A stretch of 9,207 nt of DNA from Crenotrichaceae bacterium (GCA_011322755.1 DRLZ01000037.1:1-9207), one strand, 5' to 3'. Counted from the first letter of the stretch, positions 1 through 7,432 are shown. Notes: a model not told the origin generated them from the sequence alone. Program-made: numbers and translations.

Positions 1-722
1 ATGCCAGCAAGCCAGAAGCCGATTCCGGCAAGTACACCCTGAATTAACCCACCCACACCATTACAAACCAGAGTGACATAATTCATTTGATTGAAGCTGT
101 CGATAATCAACTCTTCCTGATCATCAGGAAGTGGAGAGAGTTTTAACAAGAACTCCTTGAGTTGCGAGCTCTCAGACAATAGCGCATAGATCACTAGAAT
201 CATAATTACAAATTTGAACAGGAAACTAACAATATTGCCAATAAGACCGTTAATCGTATCGATAATGAGTCCTGACAGCTGTTTCAGTTGATCAACGACT
301 TCAACCTTGAAGCTTTGCATATTAATTTCAATTCCTATCAAGGTGCTTGTTTCCCTGATTGCTCTGGCAATATATCCATCCCCGAATAAAAAGTTGTTCA
401 CCAAATCATCATTCAGGCCAACCGTCAGACTATGATAAAAGGTGATCGCTTCTTTCGAGAGTAAAAATGACAAATAGATAATCGGAAAAAATATCGCCAC
501 AATCACCAGGCAACAGATCAATATGGCAACAATATTTCGCGTAAATTTTGTTTTCTCCAGAAGCCAGGTAAACAGCGAATAAACACTTCCAGTAATAATT
601 GCGGCAAAAATGATTGCCCCGACAAAAGGCTTCATCATCAGCCACATCAAATACATCAGAAACAGTAATACTGCCGCAAAATACAAATTAGAAGTGCTGA
701 ACGATCGTAAATATTTATCCAT
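1..722 (-). CDS. AI-2E/PerM-family transporter, C-terminus cut by window edge
   Basis: Polytopic inner-membrane permease of the AI-2E transporter family (Pfam PF01594 type). Members include the quorum-signal exporter TqsA and Na+/H+ antiporters, so the substrate cannot be named. Visible are 240 residues. There is an N-terminal pair of hydrophobic helices (about 15-31 and 33-53), a third (about 63-88), and a soluble loop (about 90-150). Helices resume at about 152-182. The family hallmark glycine-rich stretch GVGGLIQG follows at 222-229 and leads into another helix at the edge. Family members are usually about 350 residues, so roughly the last third is missing. The ATG at 722 is fixed by an in-frame TAA only three codons upstream (729-731); no good Shine-Dalgarno is seen. 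It begins 30 nt after the atpG stop with no terminator between, so it is probably the last or a late gene of the N-ATPase transcript. The family call is firm; function is open. Confidence 0.85.
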   Translation of the reverse strand, partial: MDKYLRSFSTSNLYFAAVLLFLMYLMWLMMKPFVGAIIFAAIITGSVYSLFTWLLEKTKFTRNIVAILICCLVIVAIFFPIIYLSFLLSKEAITFYHSLTVGLNDDLVNNFLFGDGYIARAIRETSTLIGIEINMQSFKVEVVDQLKQLSGLIIDTINGLIGNIVSFLFKFVIMILVIYALLSESSQLKEFLLKLSPLPDDQEELIIDSFNQMNYVTLVCNGVGGLIQGVLAGIGFWLAG

Positions 723-752
723 ATGTATTTAGAGATAGATGATCCAAAAATC

Positions 753-1640
753 TCATTGATTCAATGCTTCAAACCCAGACACAAGATCAAACAATTCTGC
801 ATCAATGCTATTTTGTCGCAAATGATGATAGCTAAGCTGCCATTCATCTAGCTGTTGCTTGATGTTTTTCTCTGCGCGTTGCATGGCAATCAGACGGCTG
901 GTATTTTCGCTGGCCAGGGACTCCGCACATACTCTGAACAAAGACACAAATAAATATTCGCGAATCAATGCTTTCAATGTCTGTTCATTACTCAATAACG
1001 CGACTTCAGGAACATTGTTGCTTGGCCATGGCATTGCCCGCAATTGCTGTTGCCACACTGCATCCAGTGGCAACAAGCGCTGATATGTGGTTTGATAACT
1101 GGCGCCTTTGCCCAAGGGGCGGTTATGAAACAGGTAAAGTTGATCAATCGCCCCACTTTCCCGGTAGTTTTCAGTCTCAATCAGCATCCTGGCAATCAAT
1201 GTTGAAATTGTTTTGACTGAACCGGGAACTGAAAACAATCCTGCCGGATGAAAACCTGAGTCTTCCAGACGCAGATACATGCGTTCCCCGACTGCCCAGA
1301 TGTGGTAATCATGCGGCCATTGCGCCAGTGTATTAACAACAAATTCTGCAAGCACGTCATTAAACTGTCCAACTAACCCCTGATCAGAACCAAAAACAAC
1401 GACTCCGATCGCTTTTTCAGTAGAGCTAACTGGAGACCCAGCCATCTCAAGTGATTTGGTTTGACGCAAACACGCCACTAACCCCAATTCGACTGTTCGG
1501 TAATAGTCTTGCAATGAGCCAACCGCGTTTTCATATTGACTGATACTGGAAGCAGCCAATGCTTTCATGGTTCGCACCACACTCTGAAGATCGGTAGCTC
1601 CGGAAATCTTGCGACGTAGACTTTCGCTTGTGTCACTCAT
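753..1640 (-). CDS. atpG: N-ATPase subunit gamma
   Basis: Central-stalk subunit of the F1 sector, the coiled-coil shaft that couples c-ring rotation to the alpha3beta3 catalytic head. 295 residues, a normal length. The N-terminal helix shows the gamma signature (RRKISGATDLQSVVRTMKAL, residues 9-28). The C-terminal helix carries the partner signature, with RLIAMQRAEKNI near 250-261 followed by RQNSIDAELFDLVSGF, where ordinary gammas have a RQ-x-x-IT-x-EL motif. The middle is much less conserved, as expected of the N-ATPase branch. The start codon overlaps the atpA stop in an ATGA quartet (1637-1640) and has no Shine-Dalgarno, so translation is probably coupled to atpA. It is the last gene of the canonical atpDCQRBEFAG order. 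Confidence 0.95.
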   Translation of the reverse strand: MSDTSESLRRKISGATDLQSVVRTMKALAASSISQYENAVGSLQDYYRTVELGLVACLRQTKSLEMAGSPVSSTEKAIGVVVFGSDQGLVGQFNDVLAEFVVNTLAQWPHDYHIWAVGERMYLRLEDSGFHPAGLFSVPGSVKTISTLIARMLIETENYRESGAIDQLYLFHNRPLGKGASYQTTYQRLLPLDAVWQQQLRAMPWPSNNVPEVALLSNEQTLKALIREYLFVSLFRVCAESLASENTSRLIAMQRAEKNIKQQLDEWQLSYHHLRQNSIDAELFDLVSGFEALNQ

Positions 1641-3166
1641 GATTGCTGATGAAACAATTTCAGCGCATTGCCTGCAATGCGTAGAATCATGTCACGATCT
1701 TTATTGTTCAAACTGTTAGAGTCAAGCAATTGGGTTCGTATAGCGATCGGCATCTGTTTGGTTGCTGTACGTACTGCATATTCTGCTTCCTGCATTCTGG
1801 TCAATGGAACAGTATCGAAAACCCCTTCAGTAAGTGCTATCAAAATGATAATTTGCTCTGTTACCGAGACCAGGTCGTGCTCTTGTTGCTTCAGACAGGC
1901 TCGAATACGCTTGCCGTGCTCAATAATTTGGCGGGTATTATCATCGAGGCGCGTTCCAAAACGGGCGAAGGTTTCCAGTTCTTCAAATTGCGCATAGGCA
2001 AGCTTGAGATTTCCTGCCACAGCCTGATAGGCTTTGCGCTGTGCCTTGCTGCCAACCCGTGAAACCGATTTCCCGACATCCACTGCCGGTAATACACCAA
2101 GCTCAAACAGGTCGGGAGAAAGATAGAGCTGCCCATCTGTTATCGAGATCAGGTTGGTTGGGATATAAGCAGCAATATTTTGCGCTTCTGTTTCAATAAC
2201 TGGCAATGCTGTCAGCGAACCACCACCAAGCTCCTTGCGCAAATGGGTTGCCCGTTCCAGTAATCGTGAGTGAAGATAGAAAATATCCCCAGGAAACGCC
2301 TCTCTGCCCGGCGGTCGTCGTAACAATAACGACAATTCGCGATAGGCGCGTGCATGGTGAGTCAAATCATCATAGACAATCAATACATCACGACCCTGGT
2401 GCATAAAGTATTCGGCAATTGAGGTTGCAGCATACGGAGCAATATAAGCCAGCCCGGGCGGTTCATTGCCTTCAGTCACAATAATGATTGTATATTTCAA
2501 GGCGTCATGTTCACGCAAAACCGCAATCACTTTTGCTACAGCAGATGCCCGCTGTCCAATTGCGCAATATACGCAAAGTACATTCTGATCATGCTGGTTG
2601 AGTATGGTGTCGATAGCAATTGAAGTTTTCCCGGTTTGACGATCACCCAGAATCAATTCACGCTGTCCACGTCCGATTGGTACCAATGCATCGATCACTT
2701 TGATTCCAGTTTGCAATGGAACGCTGACCGGATCTCGATCCATGATTGCCGGAGCGCTGCGTTCAATTGGCATACGTTGATTTGTCGCCAGCACACCTTG
2801 ATCATCAAGAGCGGCACCCAGTGGATTTATGACGCGCCCAATTAATGCATCACCAACTGGAACATCCATCACGCGACCAGTGCGTTCGACTTCATCGCCA
2901 GCTTTCAAATGCCAATAATTGCCCAGTAATACGACACCAATTTCATCCTTATCAACGTTAAATGCAATGCCGAATAAGCCACCTGGAAATTGAAGCAGTT
3001 CTTCAAAACCGACACCGGGCAATCCTGATACGCGGGCAACGCCGGTACTAAGACTCTTCACGACACCAATTTCACGTGGTCGCAAGTCTGGCAACACAGC
3101 TTCGCGCTGAACTGCAATCTGCGCTAACGCATCATCAACAAGTGTTTCCAGATTAAACGGGTACAT
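1637..3166 (-). CDS. atpA: N-ATPase subunit alpha
   Basis: Non-catalytic nucleotide-binding subunit of the F1 head, alternating with beta in the hexamer. 509 residues, full length. Visible in order: N-terminal helix and beta-barrel domain (about 1-95), P-loop GDRQTGKT (174-181), Walker B region DVLIVYDD (260-267), and the arginine finger in VGKSVSRVGS (R370), which reaches into the neighbouring beta active site. A helical C-terminal domain follows. It starts 14 nt inside the end of atpF and lacks a Shine-Dalgarno, so it is probably translated by coupling, and it overlaps atpG by 4 nt. The N-terminus (MYPFNLETLVDDAL) is short of the long delta-binding extension typical of housekeeping alphas. 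This fits an enzyme without a separate delta subunit, although that link is inference. Confidence 0.97.
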   Translation of the reverse strand: MYPFNLETLVDDALAQIAVQREAVLPDLRPREIGVVKSLSTGVARVSGLPGVGFEELLQFPGGLFGIAFNVDKDEIGVVLLGNYWHLKAGDEVERTGRVMDVPVGDALIGRVINPLGAALDDQGVLATNQRMPIERSAPAIMDRDPVSVPLQTGIKVIDALVPIGRGQRELILGDRQTGKTSIAIDTILNQHDQNVLCVYCAIGQRASAVAKVIAVLREHDALKYTIIIVTEGNEPPGLAYIAPYAATSIAEYFMHQGRDVLIVYDDLTHHARAYRELSLLLRRPPGREAFPGDIFYLHSRLLERATHLRKELGGGSLTALPVIETEAQNIAAYIPTNLISITDGQLYLSPDLFELGVLPAVDVGKSVSRVGSKAQRKAYQAVAGNLKLAYAQFEELETFARFGTRLDDNTRQIIEHGKRIRACLKQQEHDLVSVTEQIIILIALTEGVFDTVPLTRMQEAEYAVRTATKQMPIAIRTQLLDSNSLNNKDRDMILRIAGNALKLFHQQS

Positions 3167-3956
3167 TTGTATTTTGACTGGTTAATTCCTCACCTGCAGG
3201 CAGCTGTTGAAACAACTCATTGAGGCTGGATTCCATACGATATAGATAATCATCAATACTCCAGGCTATCTTGAAACTATCGACCAGCAGTTCGATACCG
3301 CACAACAAGTCTGAACTGGTTTCATACTGTATTTCAATATGATGCTGGACAAGACTCTTGATCGATTTTTCAATTGATAATCGCTGTTGTTCAGATAATT
3401 CAAAAGTACTACGAATCAATGCGTTGCTAGCATGACTGGATGCGTAAGCGTTAAATTGTTTGGCCAGTTGTTTTGATTGTTGTTGCAAGCGTTGAATAAA
3501 CACAGTGGATATCTGCTGTTCCAGATCGACTGTTGCCAAGTCAGCCAAGACCTTCCTCGCAATTGCAATGACTTCTTGTTGGATGCGTCTGGTTAGCTGC
3601 TGTTGCAAACTATGTTGTTGACTGGCAAGTGCTTGTTGCCATTGTTCACTTAATCTTGCAATTTCGCTGCGTGCCTCTTCAATTAAGCGTTGACGTTCGG
3701 ACTCTGCTTGCTGAACTGCTTCTGCAAGCAGTTCAGTTCGCTTTTGTTTAATCTCAGCAATATTGCGTTGATAAGTCTCGTGCTCCTGCTCTGCAGTGGC
3801 CTTGATTGCCGTCGCTTCCTCAAGCTGAGCTGAGATACGTTGTTCGCGCGCATCAATCGCATTAAGTATCGGTTTATACAGAAAACGATTTAACAGCCAG
3901 ACAAGAATTAGAAAGTTAACAATCTGTGCACTCACTGTAAACCAGTCGATGGCCAC
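3153..3956 (-). CDS. atpF: N-ATPase subunit b with delta-like C-terminal region
   Basis: Peripheral-stalk stator subunit: one N-terminal membrane helix anchors a long coiled coil that holds the F1 head against rotation. With the GTG start proposed here it has 267 residues, against about 156 for an ordinary b. Residues 5-25 form the membrane helix, then comes the conserved LYKPILNAIDAREQRI (26-41). A Gln/Glu/Ala-rich coiled coil runs to about 135. Residues 165-250 resemble the C-terminal domain of subunit delta, with an LSEQQ helix start (187-191) and then LLCGIELLVD (217-226) and WSIDDYL (232-238), comparable to the delta LIGG...D-x-S element. The operon has no atpH, so this tail probably supplies the delta function (inference). 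GTG at 3956 is chosen because an AGGAGG sits 5 nt upstream, the start is 1 nt after the atpE stop, and the protein then begins directly with the membrane segment. An upstream ATG at 4004 would overlap atpE by 47 nt. Confidence 0.93.
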   Translation of the reverse strand: MAIDWFTVSAQIVNFLILVWLLNRFLYKPILNAIDAREQRISAQLEEATAIKATAEQEHETYQRNIAEIKQKRTELLAEAVQQAESERQRLIEEARSEIARLSEQWQQALASQQHSLQQQLTRRIQQEVIAIARKVLADLATVDLEQQISTVFIQRLQQQSKQLAKQFNAYASSHASNALIRSTFELSEQQRLSIEKSIKSLVQHHIEIQYETSSDLLCGIELLVDSFKIAWSIDDYLYRMESSLNELFQQLPAGEELTSQNTNVPV

Positions 3957-3957
3957 A

Positions 3958-4236
3958 CTATCCTCCTGCTTGTGCGACGAAATAATCCCAGAATGGGTTG
4001 GCAAAAATCAAAATCATCGAAACCACCAAACAATAAATTGCAATTGATTCAACCAGGGCAACACCGACAAACAATGTGCGGGTAATCGTCGCTGCTGCAT
4101 CAGGCTGTTGCGCCAGTGCTGTCATCGCAGTGGCTACCGCGCGTCCTTCTCCAATGGCGACACCAATTCCACCAATGGCAATGGTTAAACCAGAAGTAAT
4201 GATGGATGCAAGTGCAATCAAGGTCATACTGTCCAT
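3958..4236 (-). CDS. atpE: N-ATPase subunit c (rotor-ring proteolipid)
   Basis: Hairpin of two membrane helices that oligomerises into the ion-carrying rotor ring of Fo. 92 residues. Helix 1 (about 5-29) contains the glycine-rich packing motif (GGIGVAIGEG), and the cytoplasmic loop (about 42-48) contains AQQPDA. Helix 2 (about 54-80) contains the ion-binding carboxylate E63. Ilyobacter-type Na+ ligand positions can be read off: E30 at the Q32 position, E63 at E65, S64 at S66 and Y68 at Y70. The T67 position is I65, not Thr. E30 plus E63 is the double-carboxylate pattern expected of N-ATPases. The C-terminal tail FWDYFVAQAGG is also N-ATPase-like. Start ATG has AGGA about 7 nt upstream. It lies 27 nt after atpB and 1 nt before atpF. 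A c subunit without any doubt; the ion it carries is not settled. Confidence 0.97.
   Translation of the reverse strand: MDSMTLIALASIITSGLTIAIGGIGVAIGEGRAVATAMTALAQQPDAAATITRTLFVGVALVESIAIYCLVVSMILIFANPFWDYFVAQAGG
3962..3967 (-). promoter_or_regulatory. Strong Shine-Dalgarno deciding the atpF GTG start
   Basis: On the minus strand this reads AGGAGG, a perfect Shine-Dalgarno core, 5 nt before GTG at 3956. It lies within the last codons of atpE. It is the strongest ribosome site in the operon and argues that subunit b starts at this GTG and not at the ATG at 4004. Confidence 0.8.
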
Positions 4237-4263
4237 AATCTATCCTATTCAGTTTCAGTCAAT

Positions 4264-4938
4264 TCATGTTATCTCGGAGTCGCTGGTTGCTGCCGCAATA
4301 TAAACAGTGGCAAGAATGGTGAAAATATAGGCTTGAACCACTCCGGTCAGTAATCCCAGCAAACTCATAACGATGGGGAAAATAAACGGGGTAATTACCA
4401 GTAAAATCGCCAGTATCATCTCTCCGCTCATGATATTGCCGAACAACCGGATTGCCAGCGCAAAAGTGCGGGAGATTTCACTGATAATATTAAACGGCAA
4501 CATGATTGGAGTAGGCTGTAAATAAGACTTTAGATAGTCAACGATACCACGTTCAGCAATCCCGTAAACAGGACTGGCGATAAACACACAGATTGCCAGA
4601 GCAAAGGTTGTCGAAACCGAACCTGTCGGCGGCTCATAGCCAGGAAAAATTGTGAACAGATTGGCTGTAGCAATAAAAATAAATATTGTCCCGATGAAAC
4701 CGAGATATTGACGCGGCTTTTGTATGCCAACTTCCTTGATCTGGGAACAAATCGTTAATATGATCACTTCCAGAGCATTCTGCTGTCGGGAAATATCTGT
4801 GTCGGTAGTGAGGTGACTGGTTATCCTGATCGAAACAATAACCAGAACCGCCATCAAAATCCACGTCGTTACAATGGTATTGTTGAGCTTGAAAAACCCG
4901 TACTGCCAGAGAATCAATTCATCTGGGCTAAGGTGCAT
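4264..4938 (-). CDS. atpB: N-ATPase subunit a (Fo stator channel)
   Basis: Membrane stator subunit that forms the two ion half-channels beside the c ring. 224 residues with the chosen start. Conserved residues are visible: the essential stator Arg is R164 in AIRLFGN (162-168), SGE follows with E173 (comparable to E. coli E219), and Q202 in VVQAYIF (comparable to E. coli Q252). Hydrophobic helices lie near 22-38, 80-98, 108-126, 172-190 and 191-215. The ATG at 4938 is preferred over the ATG at 5004. It has AGGAG 9 nt upstream, and the protein then begins MHLSPDELILW, as a subunit a should. The 22 extra residues of the longer form would overlap atpR by 77 nt and are Cys/His-rich without family character. 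With this start the overlap with atpR is 11 nt. Confidence 0.95.
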   Translation of the reverse strand: MHLSPDELILWQYGFFKLNNTIVTTWILMAVLVIVSIRITSHLTTDTDISRQQNALEVIILTICSQIKEVGIQKPRQYLGFIGTIFIFIATANLFTIFPGYEPPTGSVSTTFALAICVFIASPVYGIAERGIVDYLKSYLQPTPIMLPFNIISEISRTFALAIRLFGNIMSGEMILAILLVITPFIFPIVMSLLGLLTGVVQAYIFTILATVYIAAATSDSEIT

Positions 4939-5260
4939 GGTGTTTGTCTCCTGTTTGCAGATTATGAATGTCTTTGTTTGCCATAGATCGCAATGACAAT
5001 GCAACCATTAGCCGCGCAATCAGAAAACCACACAAACAGATTAGCAAGTTACGCCAATTAGGTCCTGCAACCAGATAAAAACCAGCCATCACAACGGATG
5101 TGCGCACTATAAAACTAGCAATAAACCACCATGGAGACCATGCATCACCAATCACCTTGTGCGTTGTCCACCATAAGCCGCTATAAAAAGACAAGCCTAG
5201 CATCACTCCAGTTAACAGAACAAGACTTGAGCTGAAAACCTGATTGACTACCTCATTCAT
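4928..5260 (-). CDS. atpR: N-ATPase accessory membrane subunit AtpR
   Basis: Small membrane protein found only in N-ATPase operons (Pfam PF12966 type). 110 residues with the start chosen here. Three hydrophobic segments are seen, roughly 12-31, 44-65 and 70-90. Unusually, the second and third carry arginines inside the membrane span (R53 in SFIVRTSVV, R83 in FLIARLMVA). Such residues could face the carboxylate of a c subunit during ring assembly, a role suggested for the family but not shown by this sequence. The tail is hydrophilic and His-rich. The ATG at 5260 has GGAG 7 nt upstream and overlaps the atpQ stop by 8 nt. The ATG six codons earlier (5278) has only a weak CAGG. Identification rests on position, size and topology as well as sequence pattern. 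Confidence 0.88.
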   Translation of the reverse strand: MNEVVNQVFSSSLVLLTGVMLGLSFYSGLWWTTHKVIGDAWSPWWFIASFIVRTSVVMAGFYLVAGPNWRNLLICLCGFLIARLMVALSLRSMANKDIHNLQTGDKHHAP

Positions 5261-5603
5261 CCTGTTGCTCCGAATCATCCTGAATGGCTTTGTTTTCTTT
5301 CGATACCCAATGCCAGGCGTTCAAACAACCAATAATCAAGCCGACGATCATTAGATTCAATGTCCATGCCTGGGTTCCAGGATGGTTTTTATCCAGCCAC
5401 AAACCCAACATAATACCGAGCAGCGTGGGGATGGTCACTGACCAGCCGATGAGCCCAAACATGCCCAGACCAAACCAGATATTTTTAACTGCCTTGCGTT
5501 GCTGTTTAAGCTTGCGTGTTTCCTTAATCGCTACCTGACGACTGAATTCAGTTTCATCGCTGTCGTGTTGTTTGTCAGGTTGCTCATCATTTTCGCTATT
5601 CAT
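5253..5603 (-). CDS. atpQ: N-ATPase accessory subunit AtpQ (AtpI-like)
   Basis: Small two-helix membrane protein related to AtpI / ATPase gene 1 (PF09527 type), the factor associated with assembly of c rings in ordinary F-ATPases. 116 residues. A charged cytoplasmic N-terminus (1-40, rich in D/E then K/R) is followed by helix 1 (about 42-70) with the characteristic WFGLGMFGLIGWSV and LGIMLGLWLDK. A short loop follows, then helix 2 (about 78-98) with GLIIGCLNAWHWV, ending in an acidic tail. The LD...GxxxGxxNAW pattern is the AtpI family signature. The start overlaps the atpC stop by 8 nt and the end overlaps atpR by 8 nt, so all three are likely translationally coupled. Confidence 0.9.
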   Translation of the reverse strand: MNSENDEQPDKQHDSDETEFSRQVAIKETRKLKQQRKAVKNIWFGLGMFGLIGWSVTIPTLLGIMLGLWLDKNHPGTQAWTLNLMIVGLIIGCLNAWHWVSKENKAIQDDSEQQDE

Positions 5604-5988
5604 GTTTCAAACCTACAAAACGACGCACAAATCCACTTTCCAGCTTCGCCAGTGTTGAGCGAATGACTCGTTCCTGTTCATCCAGTTCAAGAAACTGGCT
5701 ACGCACCTTGTCGTGTAACTCTCCAAGATCAGCGCCACCAGTCGCATTACGCACTGAAACCAGCACTTCCTGGCCTTTCTTGACCAGTATTCCTTCGTCA
5801 ACAGCAATATAGATTTCGCTTGGTGAATCTATACTTTCATAAGTAAGTATTCCTGGCTCCAGTGCCGCCACACAATCAAGCCTGTGTGGAAAAATCCCAA
5901 ATGAACCTTGACGGGTTTCTGCAATAATCCGCAGCACTCCATTCACTTCAGTAAATACTCGAAATGGCAATAAGATTTTAAGCTGCAT
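5596..5988 (-). CDS. atpC: N-ATPase subunit epsilon
   Basis: Central-stalk subunit at the foot of gamma, touching the c ring. 130 residues with the chosen start, normal for the family. The N-terminal beta-sandwich begins MQLKILLPFRVF. It carries the family motif GSFGIFPHRLDCVAAL (29-44), equivalent to the G-x-x-G-x-L-P-x-H of ordinary epsilons, and later YIAVDEGILVKKG. The C-terminal part (about 86-128) is helical and charged. Start choice is uncertain. ATG 5988 has a GAG 6 nt upstream and lies 7 nt past the atpD stop. ATG 6003 (five residues longer) would overlap atpD by 8 nt with no Shine-Dalgarno. The open frame reaches 6087, but those extra residues lie inside atpD and look unlike the family. 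Confidence 0.9.
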   Translation of the reverse strand: MQLKILLPFRVFTEVNGVLRIIAETRQGSFGIFPHRLDCVAALEPGILTYESIDSPSEIYIAVDEGILVKKGQEVLVSVRNATGGADLGELHDKVRSQFLELDEQERVIRSTLAKLESGFVRRFVGLKHE

Positions 5989-5995
5989 TTGAGTC

Positions 5996-7432
5996 TCAAC
6001 CATGCGCTGCTTCACTAGAAGGCTGTAATGTTGCAGATTGTTTGCTAACCGAGCTAGCAGATTTATTCCTGGTGATTGCTTCGTCAATCGTTCCGATCAT
6101 ATACAGTGCGCTTTCTGGATAATCTTTGAATTCATCATTGAGTATGCGTTCACAACCGTCAAGTGCATGATCCAGACTGACTGATTTACCAGGTAATCCG
6201 CTGAATTTTTCGGTGGTATAAAACGGCTGAGTCAAAAAACGCTCCAGACGACGCGCACGAAAGACAATATTACGATCCTGACGCGACAATTGTTCCAGAC
6301 CAAGCATGGCGATAATATCTTTCAGATCTTCGTATTCTGATAGTGTACGTCGCACATCCTGGGCAATTTGATAGTGCCGCTGGCTAACAATACTTGGGGT
6401 AATCATCTTGGAACTGGATTGTAAAGGATCGATTGCTGGATACAAGCCTTCACTGGCCCGTTTGCGCGATAGTACAATGGATGCTGACAGATGTGAAAAC
6501 GTGTGGACTGCGGCAGGATCTGTAAAATCGTCTGCGGGCACATATACTGCTTGAATGGAGGTAATCGCGCCTGAGTCAGTACTGGCAATGCGCTCTTCCA
6601 GTTCCGAAAGTTCGGTGCCGAGAGTCGGTTGATAACCCAGCCGTGATGGCATCATCCCCATTAAGCCAGAGATTTCCGACCCAGCTTGGATATAGCGAAA
6701 AATGTTATCCATCAACAGTAAAACATCACGATGCTCATCATCACGAAAATATTCAGCCATTGTTAGTGCTGCATGACCAACCCGGAAACGGCAGCCTGGC
6801 AGTTCATTCATTTGCCCGAACAACATCACCATATTGTCCAGCACGCCAGCCGCGTTCATTTCACGGTACAGTTCCTCACCTTCCCGACAACGCTCCCCAA
6901 TTCCACAAAAAATGCTGACGCCCTGATGAAATCCAGCCATATTATGGATTATTTCCGAGAGTAACACTGTTTTGCCAACTCCTGCTCCACCAAACAAACC
7001 GGCTTTGCCGCCTCGTTCCAGAGGAACCAGTACATCAATGATTTTGATGCCTGTTTCAAAAATTTCGGAATGTGTCGAGCGTCGAGCCAAGGGCGGTGGA
7101 CTTTGATGCACAGAGCGCCATTCGATTTTATCTGGTGCAGGTCGACGATCAATCGGATTGCCAAACACGTCGAACATTCGTGACAAAATCGCATCTCCAA
7201 CCGGTGTTTTCAACGAATCGCCCGTATCATTTACAGGCATATCACGAGCCAGACCCTGGGTTGGCGTAAGCGCAATACCACGTACATGCAAGGCATCAAG
7301 CTGACTCAAGACTTCAATTACAATATCTTCGTGTTCTCCCGCCAGCAAAATAGTCCGGATTGAAGGCAGCTCTGCCTCAAAGCGTATATCAACGACACTG
7401 CCACGTACAGCGGTTACTTTGCCTTTGTTCAT
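5996..7432 (-). CDS. atpD: N-ATPase subunit beta (catalytic)
   Basis: Catalytic ATP-hydrolysing/synthesising subunit of the F1 head. 478 residues, full length. P-loop GGAGVGKT is at 148-155. The GIGERCREG segment provides the catalytic E180 and R181, the Walker B aspartate is in LLLMDNIFRY (D242), and the adenine-stacking Tyr is Y331 in GLYPAIDP. The N-ATPase-type MPSRLGYQPTLGTELSELEERI is at 261-282. Two departures from the usual beta are seen. The MNEPPG motif reads MNELPG (208-213), and the DELSEED loop reads EQLSRQD (380-386). The first gene of the operon, it lies 61 nt after the HdeD-like gene. Its Shine-Dalgarno is weak. Beta identity is certain; the N-type assignment rests on operon order and sequence type. 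Confidence 0.97.
   Translation of the reverse strand: MNKGKVTAVRGSVVDIRFEAELPSIRTILLAGEHEDIVIEVLSQLDALHVRGIALTPTQGLARDMPVNDTGDSLKTPVGDAILSRMFDVFGNPIDRRPAPDKIEWRSVHQSPPPLARRSTHSEIFETGIKIIDVLVPLERGGKAGLFGGAGVGKTVLLSEIIHNMAGFHQGVSIFCGIGERCREGEELYREMNAAGVLDNMVMLFGQMNELPGCRFRVGHAALTMAEYFRDDEHRDVLLLMDNIFRYIQAGSEISGLMGMMPSRLGYQPTLGTELSELEERIASTDSGAITSIQAVYVPADDFTDPAAVHTFSHLSASIVLSRKRASEGLYPAIDPLQSSSKMITPSIVSQRHYQIAQDVRRTLSEYEDLKDIIAMLGLEQLSRQDRNIVFRARRLERFLTQPFYTTEKFSGLPGKSVSLDHALDGCERILNDEFKDYPESALYMIGTIDEAITRNKSASSVSKQSATLQPSSEAAHG

Noticed and set aside
4928..5004. Longer atpB reading frame starting at ATG 5004
   Set aside because: The additional 22 residues are Cys/His-rich, overlap atpR deeply and lack family character. 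ATG 4938 has AGGAG at 9 nt and a typical subunit a beginning.
5989..6087. Longer atpC reading frame starting at 6087
   Set aside because: The upstream part lies inside atpD, and the epsilon fold begins at MQLKILLP; 6003 remains a possible alternative.
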